This document shows, in pieces, positions 36,419 through 45,843 of a stretch of 64,000 nucleotides of DNA. A model generated the notes under the pieces. It was not told the origin of the DNA, did not search any database, and worked only from the letters and a program-made list of their open reading frames with translations. The position numbers and the translations under genes were made by a program. Numbering within the stretch: position 1 is the stretch's first letter; every line of letters starts with the position of its first letter. Source of the DNA: Paracoccaceae bacterium (GTDB lineage Bacteria > Pseudomonadota > Alphaproteobacteria > Rhodobacterales > Rhodobacteraceae); NCBI GenBank assembly GCA_030697175.1, contig JAUYQR010000009.1:1-64000 (forward strand), given 5' to 3'.

Positions 36419-36877
36419 ATGACGAAACTGAGCTTTGGGGCGCATCCCTACCTTCTGGGGTTTGAACAACTGGAACGGCTGGTGGAGCGCACCGCGAAAT
36501 CGGGGGCCGAGGGCTACCCTCCGTTCAACATCGAAGCCGTGGCCGACAACGCTTACCGCATCACGCTGGCCGTTGCGGGGTTTCGCGAGGAAGATCTTGC
36601 GATCACCGTGGAGGACCGCCAGCTGGTGATCCGCGGGCGGCAGTCGGATGACAGCGAGGATCGGGTGTTTCTGCACCGTGGCATTGCCGCGCGGGCATTC
36701 CAGCGGTCGTTCGTGCTGGCCGACGGGGTCGAGGTGGCAGGGGCCGGGATGGAGCACGGATTGCTGCACATCGACCTGCGCCGTTCGGTGCCCGAGACGG
36801 TGGTTCAGACGATCAGGATCGGAACGAAAGACGGCGGGCCCAGAACGCCCGGCCAAAAGGAAGGAAGCCGGAAATGA
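36419..36877 (+). CDS. Hsp20 family small heat-shock protein
   Basis: A 152-residue chaperone with an alpha-crystallin domain (about 35-130; FNIEAVADNAYRITLAVAGF, EDLAITVEDRQLVIRG) of the IbpA type. AAGGA lies nine bases before the ATG. An RpoH-like promoter precedes it, and its stop overlaps the DUF1150 gene start (ATGA), a pairing I recall as common in Rhodobacteraceae. Confidence 0.93.
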   Translation: MTKLSFGAHPYLLGFEQLERLVERTAKSGAEGYPPFNIEAVADNAYRITLAVAGFREEDLAITVEDRQLVIRGRQSDDSEDRVFLHRGIAARAFQRSFVLADGVEVAGAGMEHGLLHIDLRRSVPETVVQTIRIGTKDGGPRTPGQKEGSRK

Positions 36878-37101
36878 ACACGCCATTCCACGGATTGCCG
36901 CAAGGCACGGATCGTATCGTGTATGTCCGCCCGGTCGCGGTTGCGGACCTGCCGGACGAAGTGCGCGAGCAGATCGTCGGACTTGAGACGATCTATTCGG
37001 TGCACGGAGCCGACGGCCGGCAACTGGCGCTGGTCGCTGACCGCAACCTTGCCTTCCACCTGGCGCGCGAGCACGACTTTGCGCCGATGAGCGTTCACTG
37101 A
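36874..37101 (+). CDS. DUF1150 family protein
   Basis: A 75-residue acidic protein (RIVYVRPVAVADLPDEVR, LALVADRNLAFHLAREHDF) matching DUF1150. It is translationally coupled to hsp20 and followed at once by a strong terminator, so it belongs to the heat-shock transcript. Function is unknown. Confidence 0.88.
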   Translation: MNTPFHGLPQGTDRIVYVRPVAVADLPDEVREQIVGLETIYSVHGADGRQLALVADRNLAFHLAREHDFAPMSVH

Positions 37102-37107
37102 ACGAAG

Positions 37108-37133
37108 AAGGCCCCGTCGATGCGGGGCCTTTT
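37108..37133 (+). terminator. rho-independent terminator of hsp20-DUF1150
   Basis: Stem aaggccccg (37108-37116) pairs with cggggcctt (37123-37131) around loop tcgatg, followed by a short T-run. It lies seven bases after the DUF1150 stop. Confidence 0.9.
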
Positions 37134-37150
37134 GGGTTGCCGCCCCAGGG

Positions 37151-38857
37151 TCAGCCCCTGATCAGGCCCATCTGCTCGAGTTTCAACAGCACCTGATGCG
37201 CGCAGTGGTCGACATCGACATCCTGCGTGTCGACCACCAGTTCGGCATGGGTCGGCGCCTCGTAGGGGTCTGAAATGCCGGTGAATTCCTTGATCTTGCC
37301 TTCCCGGGCCAGTTTGTAGAGACCCTTGCGGTCGCGGCGCTCGCACTCTTCGAGGCTGGTCGCGACATGCACTTCGATGAAGGCACCGAAGGCCTCGATC
37401 ATCTCGCGCACAGCGCGGCGGGTGGCGGTGTAGGGCGCGATGGGCGCGCAGATCGCGATGCCGCCGTTCTTGGTGATCTCGCTTGCCACATAGCCGATGC
37501 GCTTGATGTTCAGATCGCGGTGGTCCTTGGAAAAGCCGAGTTCCGAGGACAGGTGTTTGCGCACCACGTCGCCGTCAAGAAGCGTGACAGGGCGGCCGCC
37601 CATTTCCATCAGCTTGACCATGAGAGCATTGGCGATGGTGGATTTGCCGCTGCCCGAAAGGCCGGTGAAGAACACGGTAAAGCCCTGCTTTGACCGCGCG
37701 GGCGAAGTGCGGCGCAGTTCTTCGACGACGGTCGGAAACGAGAACCATTCCGGAATCTCCAGCCCTTCGCGCAGGCGGCGGCGCAGTTCGGTGCCGGAAA
37801 TATCAAGGACGGTAGAGCCTTCCGGCACCTCGTCGACCGGGAAATACTGCGCTTTTTCCTGAACATAGACCATCTGTTTGAAATCGACCATTTCGATGCC
37901 GATTTCAGTGGCGTGCGCCTTGAACAGTTCCTGTGCCGCGTAGGGGTCGTAGAAATCCTTGCCTTGGGAATTCTTTCCCGGACCGGCATGGTCACGCCCG
38001 ACGATCATGTGGGTGCAGCCGTGGTTGCGCCGGATGATGCCGTGCCACAGCGCCTCACGCGGGCCGGCCATCCGCATCGCAAGGTTCAGAAGGCTCATTG
38101 TCGTGGTGGCGGCGGGGTATTGGCCAAGCACGGCCTCGTAGCAGCGCACACGGGTGAAGTGGTCGATGTCGCCGGGTTTGGTCATGCCGACGACGGGGTG
38201 GATGATCAGGTTGGCCTGCGCCTCGCGCGCGGCGCGGAAGGTCAGCTCCTGATGCGCCCGGTGCAGGGGGTTGCGGGTCTGGAACGCCACGACGCGGCGC
38301 CAGCCCATCTTGCGGAAGAAGGCGCGCAGCTCGTTCGGGGTGTCGCGGCGGGCCTTGAAATCGTAATGCACCGGGGGCTGGATGCCGGTGATCGGTCCGC
38401 CGAGGTAGACCTTGCCAGCCGTGTTGTGCAGGTAGTTCACCGCCGGATGCGCGAGGTCGTCGGCACCAAACACCTTTTCCGCCTCGAGCGCCTTGTCTGG
38501 GCTCCATTTGTCGGTGACCGACAGGATCGCAAGGATCACACCCTCGGCGTCGCGCAGCGCAATGTCCTGACCGGGTTCGATGGTGTCAGCGAACTTTTCG
38601 CTGACATCGAGGGTGATCGGGATCGGCCAGAGCGTGCCATCCGCAGTGCGCATGTTGGCGACGACGCCGTCATAGTCGGCCTCGCTCATGAAGCCCTTCA
38701 GCGGGTTGAACCCGCCGTTCATCAACAGCTCCAGATCGCAGGTCTGGCGCGCGGTCAGATCCCAGGACGGCAGGTTGCCCGCCTCGACCTTGAGCTTTTG
38801 GGCGGAATCGGCAGAGACGTAAAGCTCGGGGATCGGGACGAGGTTGGGCAGCGACAT
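37151..38857 (-). CDS. cysN/C-type (sat-cysC fusion): bifunctional sulfate adenylyltransferase / adenylylsulfate kinase
   Basis: A 568-residue fusion for sulfate activation to PAPS. Residues about 1-390 form ATP sulfurylase (QTRNPLHRAHQEL, GRDHAGPGK); about 395-568 form APS kinase with the P-loop GLSGSGKST, DGDVVR and the APS loop EFTGISDPYEAP. The ATG at 38857 is the family-like start (MSLPNLVPIPEL), although the ribosome-binding site is weak. It is an ATPS-APSK fusion, not the CysN type. Confidence 0.94.
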   Translation of the reverse strand: MSLPNLVPIPELYVSADSAQKLKVEAGNLPSWDLTARQTCDLELLMNGGFNPLKGFMSEADYDGVVANMRTADGTLWPIPITLDVSEKFADTIEPGQDIALRDAEGVILAILSVTDKWSPDKALEAEKVFGADDLAHPAVNYLHNTAGKVYLGGPITGIQPPVHYDFKARRDTPNELRAFFRKMGWRRVVAFQTRNPLHRAHQELTFRAAREAQANLIIHPVVGMTKPGDIDHFTRVRCYEAVLGQYPAATTTMSLLNLAMRMAGPREALWHGIIRRNHGCTHMIVGRDHAGPGKNSQGKDFYDPYAAQELFKAHATEIGIEMVDFKQMVYVQEKAQYFPVDEVPEGSTVLDISGTELRRRLREGLEIPEWFSFPTVVEELRRTSPARSKQGFTVFFTGLSGSGKSTIANALMVKLMEMGGRPVTLLDGDVVRKHLSSELGFSKDHRDLNIKRIGYVASEITKNGGIAICAPIAPYTATRRAVREMIEAFGAFIEVHVATSLEECERRDRKGLYKLAREGKIKEFTGISDPYEAPTHAELVVDTQDVDVDHCAHQVLLKLEQMGLIRG

Positions 38858-39048
38858 GGAAGACACCTGTGCAAAGGGTCGGCGGGCCACCCGCCGTTCG
38901 GCGCGGCAGTAGCGCGGGAAGGGGGCGGAATTCAAGCCAGAGCGCGGCGGATCCGGGAAGAAAGGGTTGAAATGCCACCGTTTCGGCAGGTTTCAGGAAT
39001 GTTCGTCCTGCAATCGGTTCCCGTCTGGATCAAACGCCCAGAACACCG

Positions 39049-39423
39049 TCAGGCCGGAAGAATCCGCGTCACGATCAGGCCCGAGATCGGCAGGTAGATC
39101 GTTTCGGACAAGATGCCTGCAAAGGCCTCCTGCCAGCTGTAGTCCGGCCCGATGGCCTGACCGACCTCGCCAAAAACGAACATGATCCACCAGAGCATGA
39201 CGTAAAGGCCCCAGTTCGCCCCCAGCGTCTCGCGCCCCAGCGCCCAGATGCCGACAAAGGCCAGTGCCGTGCCAAATTTCGACACGGCCACTCCGGCAAG
39301 GAAGGCCCATGGATCAGGGCCCGGCGGTTGCAGTCCGGTCAAACGCGACAGCGTGCCATAGATCAGGATGGGCACGACAAAGATCGTCAGGAACACAAGA
39401 CAGACGGCCAAGGAAAACCGCAT
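39049..39423 (-). CDS. hypothetical four-helix membrane protein
   Basis: A 124-residue protein with about four hydrophobic helices (5-28, 43-62, 71-90, 100-120). GGAGG lies six bases before the ATG, supporting expression. No domain was recognised. It is 78 bases downstream of trxB on the same strand. Confidence 0.7.
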   Translation of the reverse strand: MRFSLAVCLVFLTIFVVPILIYGTLSRLTGLQPPGPDPWAFLAGVAVSKFGTALAFVGIWALGRETLGANWGLYVMLWWIMFVFGEVGQAIGPDYSWQEAFAGILSETIYLPISGLIVTRILPA

Positions 39424-39500
39424 AACCCGCCTCCAGCCAAGCAATGTTTCAACTTGTCTCTCGCCAGCGGCCTCCGCCTTGCGGTGGATCAACCCGGTGG

Positions 39501-40463
39501 TTATTCTGCGGCCTTGAGGTCCGTTTCCTGCTCCGCCAGAAATTTCTCGGCATCCAGCGCCGCCATGCAGCCCATGCCCGCCGAAGTCACGGCCTGCCGG
39601 TAGATGTGATCGGTCAGGTCGCCAGCCGCAAAGACGCCGGCAATGGCGGTGCGGGTCGAGCCGGGCTCGACCACCACATAACCACCGGAATGCAGCGGCA
39701 ACTGGTCCTTCACAAGTTCTGATGCCGGCGCATGGCCGATGGCGACAAAGAACCCGGCGCAAGGAATGTCGGTCACGGCCCCGGTCAGCACGTTGCGCGC
39801 GCGCACCGCCGTGACGCCCAGCGGGGCCTCGTCGCCCAGCACCTCGGTCACCTCATGGTTCCACAGCACCGAAACCTTGGGATGCTTGAACAGCCGATCC
39901 TGCATGATCTTTTCGGCACGCAGGCTGTCGCGCCGGTGAACCAGCGTGACCTTCGAGGCGAAGTTGGTGAGGAACAGCGCCTCTTCCACGGCGGTGTTGC
40001 CGCCGCCGATCACCACGATTTCCTTGCCCCGGTAGAAGAAGCCGTCGCAGGTGGCGCAGGCGGAAACGCCGAAACCCTTGAACTTCTCTTCGGACGGCAG
40101 GCCCAGCCATTTCGCCTGCGCGCCCGTCGCAAGGATCACGGCATCGGCGGTGTAGGTGGTGCCGCTGTCGGCGGTGGCGACGAACGGTCGGCGCTTCAAA
40201 TCAAGGCTGGTGATGTAGTCCGCGATGACTTCGGCCCCCATCGCCTCGGCGTGGGCCTGCATGCGGACCATCAGGTCCGGCCCCATGACATGCGTGTCGC
40301 CGGGCCAGTTTTCGACCTCGGTCGTGATGGTAAGCTGGCCGCCGGGCTGCAGGCCCTGGATCAGCAGGGGTTCGAGCATGGCTCGTGCGGAATAGACCGC
40401 CGCGGTATAGCCCGCCGGGCCAGAGCCGATGATCATAACCCGTGTGTGCCGTGTGTTGCCCAT
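39501..40463 (-). CDS. trxB: thioredoxin-disulfide reductase
   Basis: A 320-residue NADPH-dependent flavoprotein. FAD motif IIGSGPAGYTAAVYSAR, redox-active CATC (in VSACATCDGFFYRG), NADPH motif VIGGGNTAVEEA and the FAD-binding GVFAAGDLTDHIYRQA are present. Two adjacent ATGs (40466, 40463) follow GGGGGCG. It is divergent from an Lrp-type regulator. Confidence 0.96.
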   Translation of the reverse strand: MGNTRHTRVMIIGSGPAGYTAAVYSARAMLEPLLIQGLQPGGQLTITTEVENWPGDTHVMGPDLMVRMQAHAEAMGAEVIADYITSLDLKRRPFVATADSGTTYTADAVILATGAQAKWLGLPSEEKFKGFGVSACATCDGFFYRGKEIVVIGGGNTAVEEALFLTNFASKVTLVHRRDSLRAEKIMQDRLFKHPKVSVLWNHEVTEVLGDEAPLGVTAVRARNVLTGAVTDIPCAGFFVAIGHAPASELVKDQLPLHSGGYVVVEPGSTRTAIAGVFAAGDLTDHIYRQAVTSAGMGCMAALDAEKFLAEQETDLKAAE

Positions 40464-40641
40464 CATCGCCCCCGCATTGAGTCTTGGGCTACCGATATAG
40501 TCGTATGGCTGCGACGCGGAAACCCCTGCAGTGCAGACCTGCGGCGCCGACATGGCTTGCGAATGATCTTGCGCAATGTTGAAATATTATTGCGCCATGC
40601 CCCGCCGCAAAGTAAGACCTGATCTTCAAGTGGAGACAGCG

Positions 40642-41142
40642 ATGCCCGGACACAAACTCGACCCGATCGACCGTCAGATTCTGGCGGAGCTTCAGGCCGA
40701 TGGGCGGATGACCAACGTGGAATTGGCCAGCCGCGTCGGGATTTCGGCACCGCCGTGCCTGCGCCGGGTGCGGACGCTGGAAGAGGCGGGCTATATCAAG
40801 GGCTACCACGCCGATATCGACGCGCGCGAACTGGGGTTCGAGGTGCAGGTGTTCGCGATGGTGCGATTGAACAGCCAGGCCGAGGCCGATCTGGCAGGGT
40901 TCGAGGCGCGCTGCCGGGCCTGGCCCCTGGTGCGCGAGTGCCACATGCTGAACGGCGAGATCGACTTCATCCTGAAATGCGTCGCGCCGGACCTGTCCAG
41001 CTTTCAAAGCTTTCTGACCGAGCAGCTTTTGAAGGCCGAACATGTGGCCAACGTAAAGACCAGCCTTGTCATCCGCTGTGCGAAGGACGAGCCCGGTCTG
41101 CCGTTTGATGTGCTGGAAGCGCGGCTGGCGAAAACCGCCTGA
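40642..41142 (+). CDS. Lrp/AsnC family transcriptional regulator
   Basis: A 166-residue regulator with an N-terminal winged HTH (about 5-60; LDPIDRQILAELQADGRM, ELASRVGISAPPCLRRV) and a C-terminal RAM domain. GGAG lies about eight bases before the ATG at 40642. It is divergent from trxB; whether it controls trxB is an inference. Confidence 0.93.
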   Translation: MPGHKLDPIDRQILAELQADGRMTNVELASRVGISAPPCLRRVRTLEEAGYIKGYHADIDARELGFEVQVFAMVRLNSQAEADLAGFEARCRAWPLVRECHMLNGEIDFILKCVAPDLSSFQSFLTEQLLKAEHVANVKTSLVIRCAKDEPGLPFDVLEARLAKTA

Positions 41143-41148
41143 CACGCC

Positions 41149-41331
41149 TTAGTGGGCGGCGGTAGCGGTACGCGTTGCCATCTTGATGCGCAGGGCAAAA
41201 CCCTTGGTCACCGGGCGCGGCTGGATTTCCTGGCGGATCTCGCGCGGGAATTCGCGTGCCGGGATCTTTTCGTCGACCGAGCTGAGAACCGATTGCAGCC
41301 AACGCCGCTTGGTCTGGTTTTCCGGTGTCAT
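41149..41331 (-). CDS. small basic hypothetical protein
   Basis: A 60-residue protein (start MTPENQTKRRWLQSVLSSVDEK) with net positive charge and no membrane segment. It ends seven bases from the convergent Lrp gene. The ATG has an AGGGCG sequence upstream. It reads like a conserved small alphaproteobacterial protein but I cannot name a family. Confidence 0.6.
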   Translation of the reverse strand: MTPENQTKRRWLQSVLSSVDEKIPAREFPREIRQEIQPRPVTKGFALRIKMATRTATAAH

Positions 41332-41447
41332 ATCTGCGCCCTCACCGTTGTCATTGTATGTCGTGGACAAGGTGGTGGCAGGCGATTGCGGCGGCGATTG
41401 GGCCAAGTGATGCAACAAAGCGGGCTTTTGGCGCCGGTCGTCGCCGC

Positions 41448-42197
41448 CTAAAGGCGGATCGCCGACAGGAGCCTCCCGTAATCCGCCTCGCCCAGATGCG
41501 TGGTGCGGCGGTAGGAATAGAACCGGGCAGGATCGCTGTAGGTACAGTGTCGCGTCCATTCGGCATGACCGACGCCCGCGGCGCGCAGCCGGTAGAGCCC
41601 GTAGGACGGCAGATCGAACATCATCCGGTCGCCCTTGCCCTGGGCAAAGAAGCGCGTCGCGTTGCGGTCGTCGTCGGTGACCTGTTCATAAACGTCAGGC
41701 CCGACTTCATAGGCCGCCTGGCTGATGGTCGGACCGATCACAGCCGTGATGCGCTTGCGGTCGGCGCCGAGGGTTTCCATCGCGTCAACCACCGCCTCCA
41801 GCACCCCGAGCAACGTGCCGCGCCAGCCGCCATGCGCCGCACCGATCACACCGGCCTTGTGGTCCTGAAAGAGCACCGGCTGGCAATCGGCGGTCAGCAC
41901 GGCAAGCATCAGGCCGGGTGTCGCTGTCACCATGCCGTCCGCGCGCGGCTTGCCGTGGAACGGCGCGGTGACGGTGACCACATCGGCGGAATGAACCTGA
42001 TGCAACGTGACCAGCGCGGCGGGCGAGACGCCCAACGCTTCGGCGGCACGCGCCCGGTTGATTGCCACCGCCTCGGACTGGTCGGTGGAGCCGGTGCCGC
42101 AATTCAGGCCAGAAAAGATGCCGGACGATGCCCCGCCCTTGCGCGTGAAGAATGCGTGGCGGGCGGTGAGTGCGGGGCTGGTGATAGGTTCAAGCAT
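41448..42197 (-). CDS. pgeF: peptidoglycan editing factor PgeF (YfiH, laccase-domain protein)
   Basis: A 249-residue protein of the YfiH/DUF152 family, which hydrolyses mis-incorporated muramyl-L-Ser precursors and was earlier called polyphenol oxidase. Zinc-binding His and Cys are in LHQVHSADV, LTADCQPVL and AAHGGWRG. Its ATG overlaps the end of the methyltransferase gene by eight bases. It is last in an lgt-midA-pgeF operon. Confidence 0.93.
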   Translation of the reverse strand: MLEPITSPALTARHAFFTRKGGASSGIFSGLNCGTGSTDQSEAVAINRARAAEALGVSPAALVTLHQVHSADVVTVTAPFHGKPRADGMVTATPGLMLAVLTADCQPVLFQDHKAGVIGAAHGGWRGTLLGVLEAVVDAMETLGADRKRITAVIGPTISQAAYEVGPDVYEQVTDDDRNATRFFAQGKGDRMMFDLPSYGLYRLRAAGVGHAEWTRHCTYSDPARFYSYRRTTHLGEADYGRLLSAIRL

Positions 42198-43260
42198 GGG
42201 GTGGGTCAAAACCGGGTGGGGCAGGCGTGCCGGGGGCGTGAAAGGCGATGGCTTTGAAGAGCGAACCCATTTCGCGCGGGTCGGTCAAGCGGTGAAGTGC
42301 GGCGCGATGGGTTTCCAGCCGATCGCCGGCAAGGTTGGCCGCCAGCCGCTCGGCCCGGTGCGCGATGCCAAGCCGGTTCAGAAGCGCGCCCTGATCGGTC
42401 AACCCGCTGTGCGGCAGGCCGGTGGCAAGGACCAGCGCCTCGAAATCCACATGCGCGGTCAGGTCGGCCTCGCCGGGGTGGGCGAGGGGGGGATCGGGCT
42501 GATGCCGACGCACGGCTTGCAGGGTATCGCCCTTTGACCGCCATCCGCCATAGTCGATGACCAGTGCCACGCCGCCCCGCGCCGCGATGCGCTGACCGAT
42601 GGTGGCAGCAATGGTGGCCAAGGCGGGGTTTGCCTCGACCACGCTGCCGGGGGGATCTTCGGCGAAACGCGGGTCAATCGCACTTTCCGGCAGGGCAGGC
42701 GAGCGGCCGAACTGCAGGGTGCCGTCCACAAGCCCGACCAGCCGCTGGTGCCACCCGGCCGCGCTGCGCTGGAACTGGTCGATTGGCAGGGCATCGAAGA
42801 ACTCGTTGGCGATCAGGAACAGGGGGAGGTCCGGCAAGTCTTCCACCGTGTTGGCCCAGACCGGCGCAAACTCGGCGAGGCGCTGCGACTGTGCAGCACG
42901 CAAGGTTGGCGAGGTTTCGACCAAAACGACCTGCGCGCCGTTATGAAACCCCGGCACAGTCTTGGTGGCGCGCAGGATGTCAGCCATCAGGGTGCCGCGA
43001 CCGGGGCCAAGCTCGGCCAGTGCAAACGGGGCGGGAGAGCCTTGGTCAAGCCAGCATTGCGCCAGGCAAAGGCCCAGAACCTCGCCGAACATCTGGCTGA
43101 TCTCGGGGGCGGTGGTGAAATCGCCTGCCGCGCCGAACGGATCGCGGCTGGCGTAGTAGCCAAATTGCGGGTGTTGCAGGCAGGCTGCCATGTAATCGGC
43201 CAGCGTGATCGGCCCGGTCGCCGTGATGCGGGCCTTCAGGATATCGCCAAGCGCGGTCAT
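42190..43260 (-). CDS. class I SAM-dependent methyltransferase, MidA/NDUFAF7 family (DUF185)
   Basis: A 356-residue protein. [35 protein letters not shown] and the SAM-binding [13 protein letters not shown] mark the NDUFAF7 family, which in mitochondria methylates an Arg of complex I subunit NDUFS2. Here the likely target is the bacterial complex I NuoD-type subunit, by inference. Its ATG overlaps the lgt stop. Confidence 0.92.
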   Translation of the reverse strand: MTALGDILKARITATGPITLADYMAACLQHPQFGYYASRDPFGAAGDFTTAPEISQMFGEVLGLCLAQCWLDQGSPAPFALAELGPGRGTLMADILRATKTVPGFHNGAQVVLVETSPTLRAAQSQRLAEFAPVWANTVEDLPDLPLFLIANEFFDALPIDQFQRSAAGWHQRLVGLVDGTLQFGRSPALPESAIDPRFAEDPPGSVVEANPALATIAATIGQRIAARGGVALVIDYGGWRSKGDTLQAVRRHQPDPPLAHPGEADLTAHVDFEALVLATGLPHSGLTDQGALLNRLGIAHRAERLAANLAGDRLETHRAALHRLTDPREMGSLFKAIAFHAPGTPAPPGFDPPHA

Positions 43261-44126
43261 GCGCGCCGGGCGCGGGCCAGAAACCAGAGCCCGGCAAGGA
43301 TCATCGGCAGCGACAGCGCCTGCCCCATCGTCAGCCCCCAGCCGCCGATGTGCCAGGCCAGGCCGAGGGGGTTGCCATCGCTGACGAACTGGGCGTCGGG
43401 CTGGCGGACAAATTCGACGAGAAACCGCGCCACGCCGTAGCCAAGAAGGAACACGCCCAAAAGCCGCCCCGGCATCTTGAACCAGCCGCGCCGCCAGCCA
43501 AGCCAGAGAAGGACTGCGCCAAGGATCAGCCCTTCCAGCAGCGCCTCGTAAAGCTGGCTGGGATGGCGCGCGCAGACACCGACCACGCCCGCGCAGGTCT
43601 GCGCCGCCTCGCCTGGGAAGGCCACACCCCAGGGCAGGTCGGTCGGACGGCCCCAAAGCTCGGCGTTGATGAAGTTGGCGACACGTCCGAGGAAGAGGCC
43701 AGTTGGTGCTGCCACGGCCATCAGGTCGGCGGCGGGGAGAAGCGGGATCTTCTCGAGCTTGCAGAAGATAAGTCCGGCCACGATCACCCCGGCGAAGCCA
43801 CCATGGAACGACATGCCGCCCTCCCACACCCGCAGGATGTGCAGCGGGTCTGCCAGAAGCGGCGTGTCGTCGTAGAAAAGCACATAGCCCGCCCGGCCAC
43901 CAAGTATGACCCCGAAGATCACCCAGGTCAGCAGGCGTTCGACCTGTTCGGCTGTCATCGGTGCGGGTCCGGCCCAGAGGCTCGGTGTGTTGATCGCGCG
44001 GGTCACCAGACGCCAGCCGATCAGCAGCCCGACGATATAGGCCAGCGCATACCAGCGCAGCGCGAGGGTGAAGCCGAACACCTCGATCGAAAAGATCACG
44101 GGGGATATGTCGGGAAACGGGATCAT
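43257..44126 (-). CDS. lgt: prolipoprotein diacylglyceryl transferase
   Basis: A 289-residue inner-membrane enzyme with about seven helices that lipidates the lipobox Cys of prolipoproteins. The signature [17 protein letters not shown] and FHGGFAG are intact. It is first gene of the lgt operon. Its products would include the I78 lipoproteins at the left end. Confidence 0.96.
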   Translation of the reverse strand: MIPFPDISPVIFSIEVFGFTLALRWYALAYIVGLLIGWRLVTRAINTPSLWAGPAPMTAEQVERLLTWVIFGVILGGRAGYVLFYDDTPLLADPLHILRVWEGGMSFHGGFAGVIVAGLIFCKLEKIPLLPAADLMAVAAPTGLFLGRVANFINAELWGRPTDLPWGVAFPGEAAQTCAGVVGVCARHPSQLYEALLEGLILGAVLLWLGWRRGWFKMPGRLLGVFLLGYGVARFLVEFVRQPDAQFVSDGNPLGLAWHIGGWGLTMGQALSLPMILAGLWFLARARRA

Positions 44127-44195
44127 GGCGGGCTTTCTATGGGTTGCCCGGTTGTCGCGGGCGCGCCTGTGGATGTCAACAAGTCGCCCTCCGAC

Positions 44196-44225
44196 TTGTG
44201 ATTTCCGCGCATCGGGCCATATAAA
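44196..44225 (+). promoter_or_regulatory. candidate promoter of ubiK
   Basis: TTGTGA (44196-44201) and TATAAA (44220-44225) are 18 bases apart, about 27 bases before the ubiK ATG. This is one of the better sigma-70-like pairs in the window. Confidence 0.55.
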
Positions 44226-44251
44226 AGCCCAAGCATCAAAGGACGCCCGCC

Positions 44252-44509
44252 ATGAAAGCCCCCAACAAGTTTTTCGACGACATGAGCCAACTGATGACCA
44301 ACGCGATGGGCGTGGCCCAGGGCGCCAAGACCGAAGCGGAAACCGCGATGAAAGGCTTCATCGACCGCTGGATGGCCGACCGTGATTTCGTGACCCGCGA
44401 GGAGTTCGACGCCGCCCGCGCAATGGCGCAAAAAGCGCGTGAGGAAAACGCGGCGCTGGAAGCACGGATTGCAGCGCTGGAGGCCGGTCTGGCCAAGAAG
44501 AAGGGGTGA
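44252..44509 (+). CDS. ubiK: ubiquinone biosynthesis accessory factor UbiK (BMFP)
   Basis: An 85-residue protein with an N-terminal amphipathic helix ([20 protein letters not shown]) and a C-terminal coiled coil (about 45-82), matching the BMFP/UbiK family, which helps lipid contact of ubiquinone enzymes. It has its own promoter-like sequence and is divergent from lgt. Confidence 0.9.
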   Translation: MKAPNKFFDDMSQLMTNAMGVAQGAKTEAETAMKGFIDRWMADRDFVTREEFDAARAMAQKAREENAALEARIAALEAGLAKKKG

Positions 44510-44609
44510 CCCTGCCCGCTTTGCACGGCTTGTGTGCGCGCGAAGGGGTATAAAATGACAAGGCCCGGCTCTATGTTCACTGGCGAACAAAGGCGAAAAG
44601 GCTTCTGCC

Positions 44610-45086
44610 ATGACCATCCATCCCGAAACCCGCGTTGGCCACGTGCACCTGAAGGTGGCCGACCTTGACCGGGCGATAGCATTCTATTCAGGAATCCTCG
44701 GCTTTGAGGTGACGCAACGCTATGGGCCGCAGGCCGCGTTTCTGTCGGCGGGCGGCTATCACCACCATATCGGGCTGAACACCTGGGAAAGCCGCGGCGC
44801 GACCCCGCCACCGCCCGGCCACACCGGGCTTTACCACACCGCCTTTCTGTTCCCTGACCGCAAGTCGCTGGCGCAGGTCTTGAAGCGGCTGGTCGAGGCG
44901 GGCTGGCCCTTGGATGGTGCATCGGATCATGGCGTGTCGGAGGCGCTGTATCTGACCGATCCTGATGGCAATGGCGTTGAACTTTACCGTGATCGCCCCG
45001 AGGCGGAGTGGCCGCGCAACGCCGATGGAAGCCTGTCGATGACGAGCGGACGGCTGGACGTGCGCGCGCTTCTGGCCGAGGCGTGA
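44610..45086 (+). CDS. VOC family protein (glyoxalase/extradiol dioxygenase fold)
   Basis: A 158-residue protein of the vicinal-oxygen-chelate fold. HVHLKVADLDRAIAFYSGI opens the first module; metal-ligand candidates are His in GHVHLKV, His in LYHTAFLFP and Glu in NGVELYRDRP. It resembles the CatE-like half-size proteins. No substrate can be assigned, and neighbouring genes give no hint. Confidence 0.85.
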   Translation: MTIHPETRVGHVHLKVADLDRAIAFYSGILGFEVTQRYGPQAAFLSAGGYHHHIGLNTWESRGATPPPPGHTGLYHTAFLFPDRKSLAQVLKRLVEAGWPLDGASDHGVSEALYLTDPDGNGVELYRDRPEAEWPRNADGSLSMTSGRLDVRALLAEA

Positions 45087-45087
45087 C

Positions 45088-45843
45088 CTAGCGGATCAGC
45101 CGGAAGGCCGCCGATGCGGCCCATCCGGCGATCCCCGCCAGGACGAGCGACAAAAGCCCGTAAAGCAACGGCTGCTCATGCGCCATCGTGAAGATGAAAC
45201 GCTCCAGCCCCTCTTTGCGCACGCGGATCGCGCGTTCCTGCGTGGCAACCACCCGGCCATCGCGCAACAGGAACAGGCGGACGGTGTATTCGCCTTCGGT
45301 CAGGTTCGAGGGCAAGACCACATCGGTGCGAAAGAGCGTGTCATCGGTCAGTTGCACGGCACCTTCCAGCACGCGGTATCGGTCTTCGTTGCTGCGCACC
45401 CGCAGCATGGCCTGCACGAAGGCATCGGCCTGATCGGCCTCGCCGGTAATGCCCACGGCGCGGATCGCGCGTTCGATCGTGATGCGATGGCGCAGGTTGT
45501 CGGTGTCGCTGAGGATGTCGGACAGGGGGCCGGTGGTGGCCACGGCGTAGAAACTGGGGGCAGAGTCAACCCGCACCTCGGCGTTGTTTACCCAGATGCC
45601 GACCACCCGGTCCTTGCGGCGCACGATCACCGGGGTGGACGGTCCTTCGACGGTGATGATGACCTGAAGCGGGGAACCCTTCGGCACCGGTGCCTCGCGT
45701 TTGACCGCGCCGTAGATCAGGATCTCGGACCCATCGAAATCGGCGGTGATCGACACCCGGTTCTGGCTGAGGCCGGAGACGATGCTTTCTTCGGCCAGTG
45801 CCGGGAGGGCCAGCAGGAATAGCGGCAACAGCCAGCGGATCAT
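45088..45843 (-). CDS. TIGR02186 family membrane-anchored protein
   Basis: A 251-residue protein with a signal peptide (LFLLALPALAEES) and one C-terminal helix (about 225-247), so the bulk is periplasmic. SGLSQNRVSITADFDGSEILIYGA is typical of TIGR02186. Its ATG overlaps the stop of the TauE/SafE gene, a conserved alphaproteobacterial pair that may act together in export or sulfur metabolism; this role is inference. Confidence 0.88.
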   Translation of the reverse strand: MIRWLLPLFLLALPALAEESIVSGLSQNRVSITADFDGSEILIYGAVKREAPVPKGSPLQVIITVEGPSTPVIVRRKDRVVGIWVNNAEVRVDSAPSFYAVATTGPLSDILSDTDNLRHRITIERAIRAVGITGEADQADAFVQAMLRVRSNEDRYRVLEGAVQLTDDTLFRTDVVLPSNLTEGEYTVRLFLLRDGRVVATQERAIRVRKEGLERFIFTMAHEQPLLYGLLSLVLAGIAGWAASAAFRLIR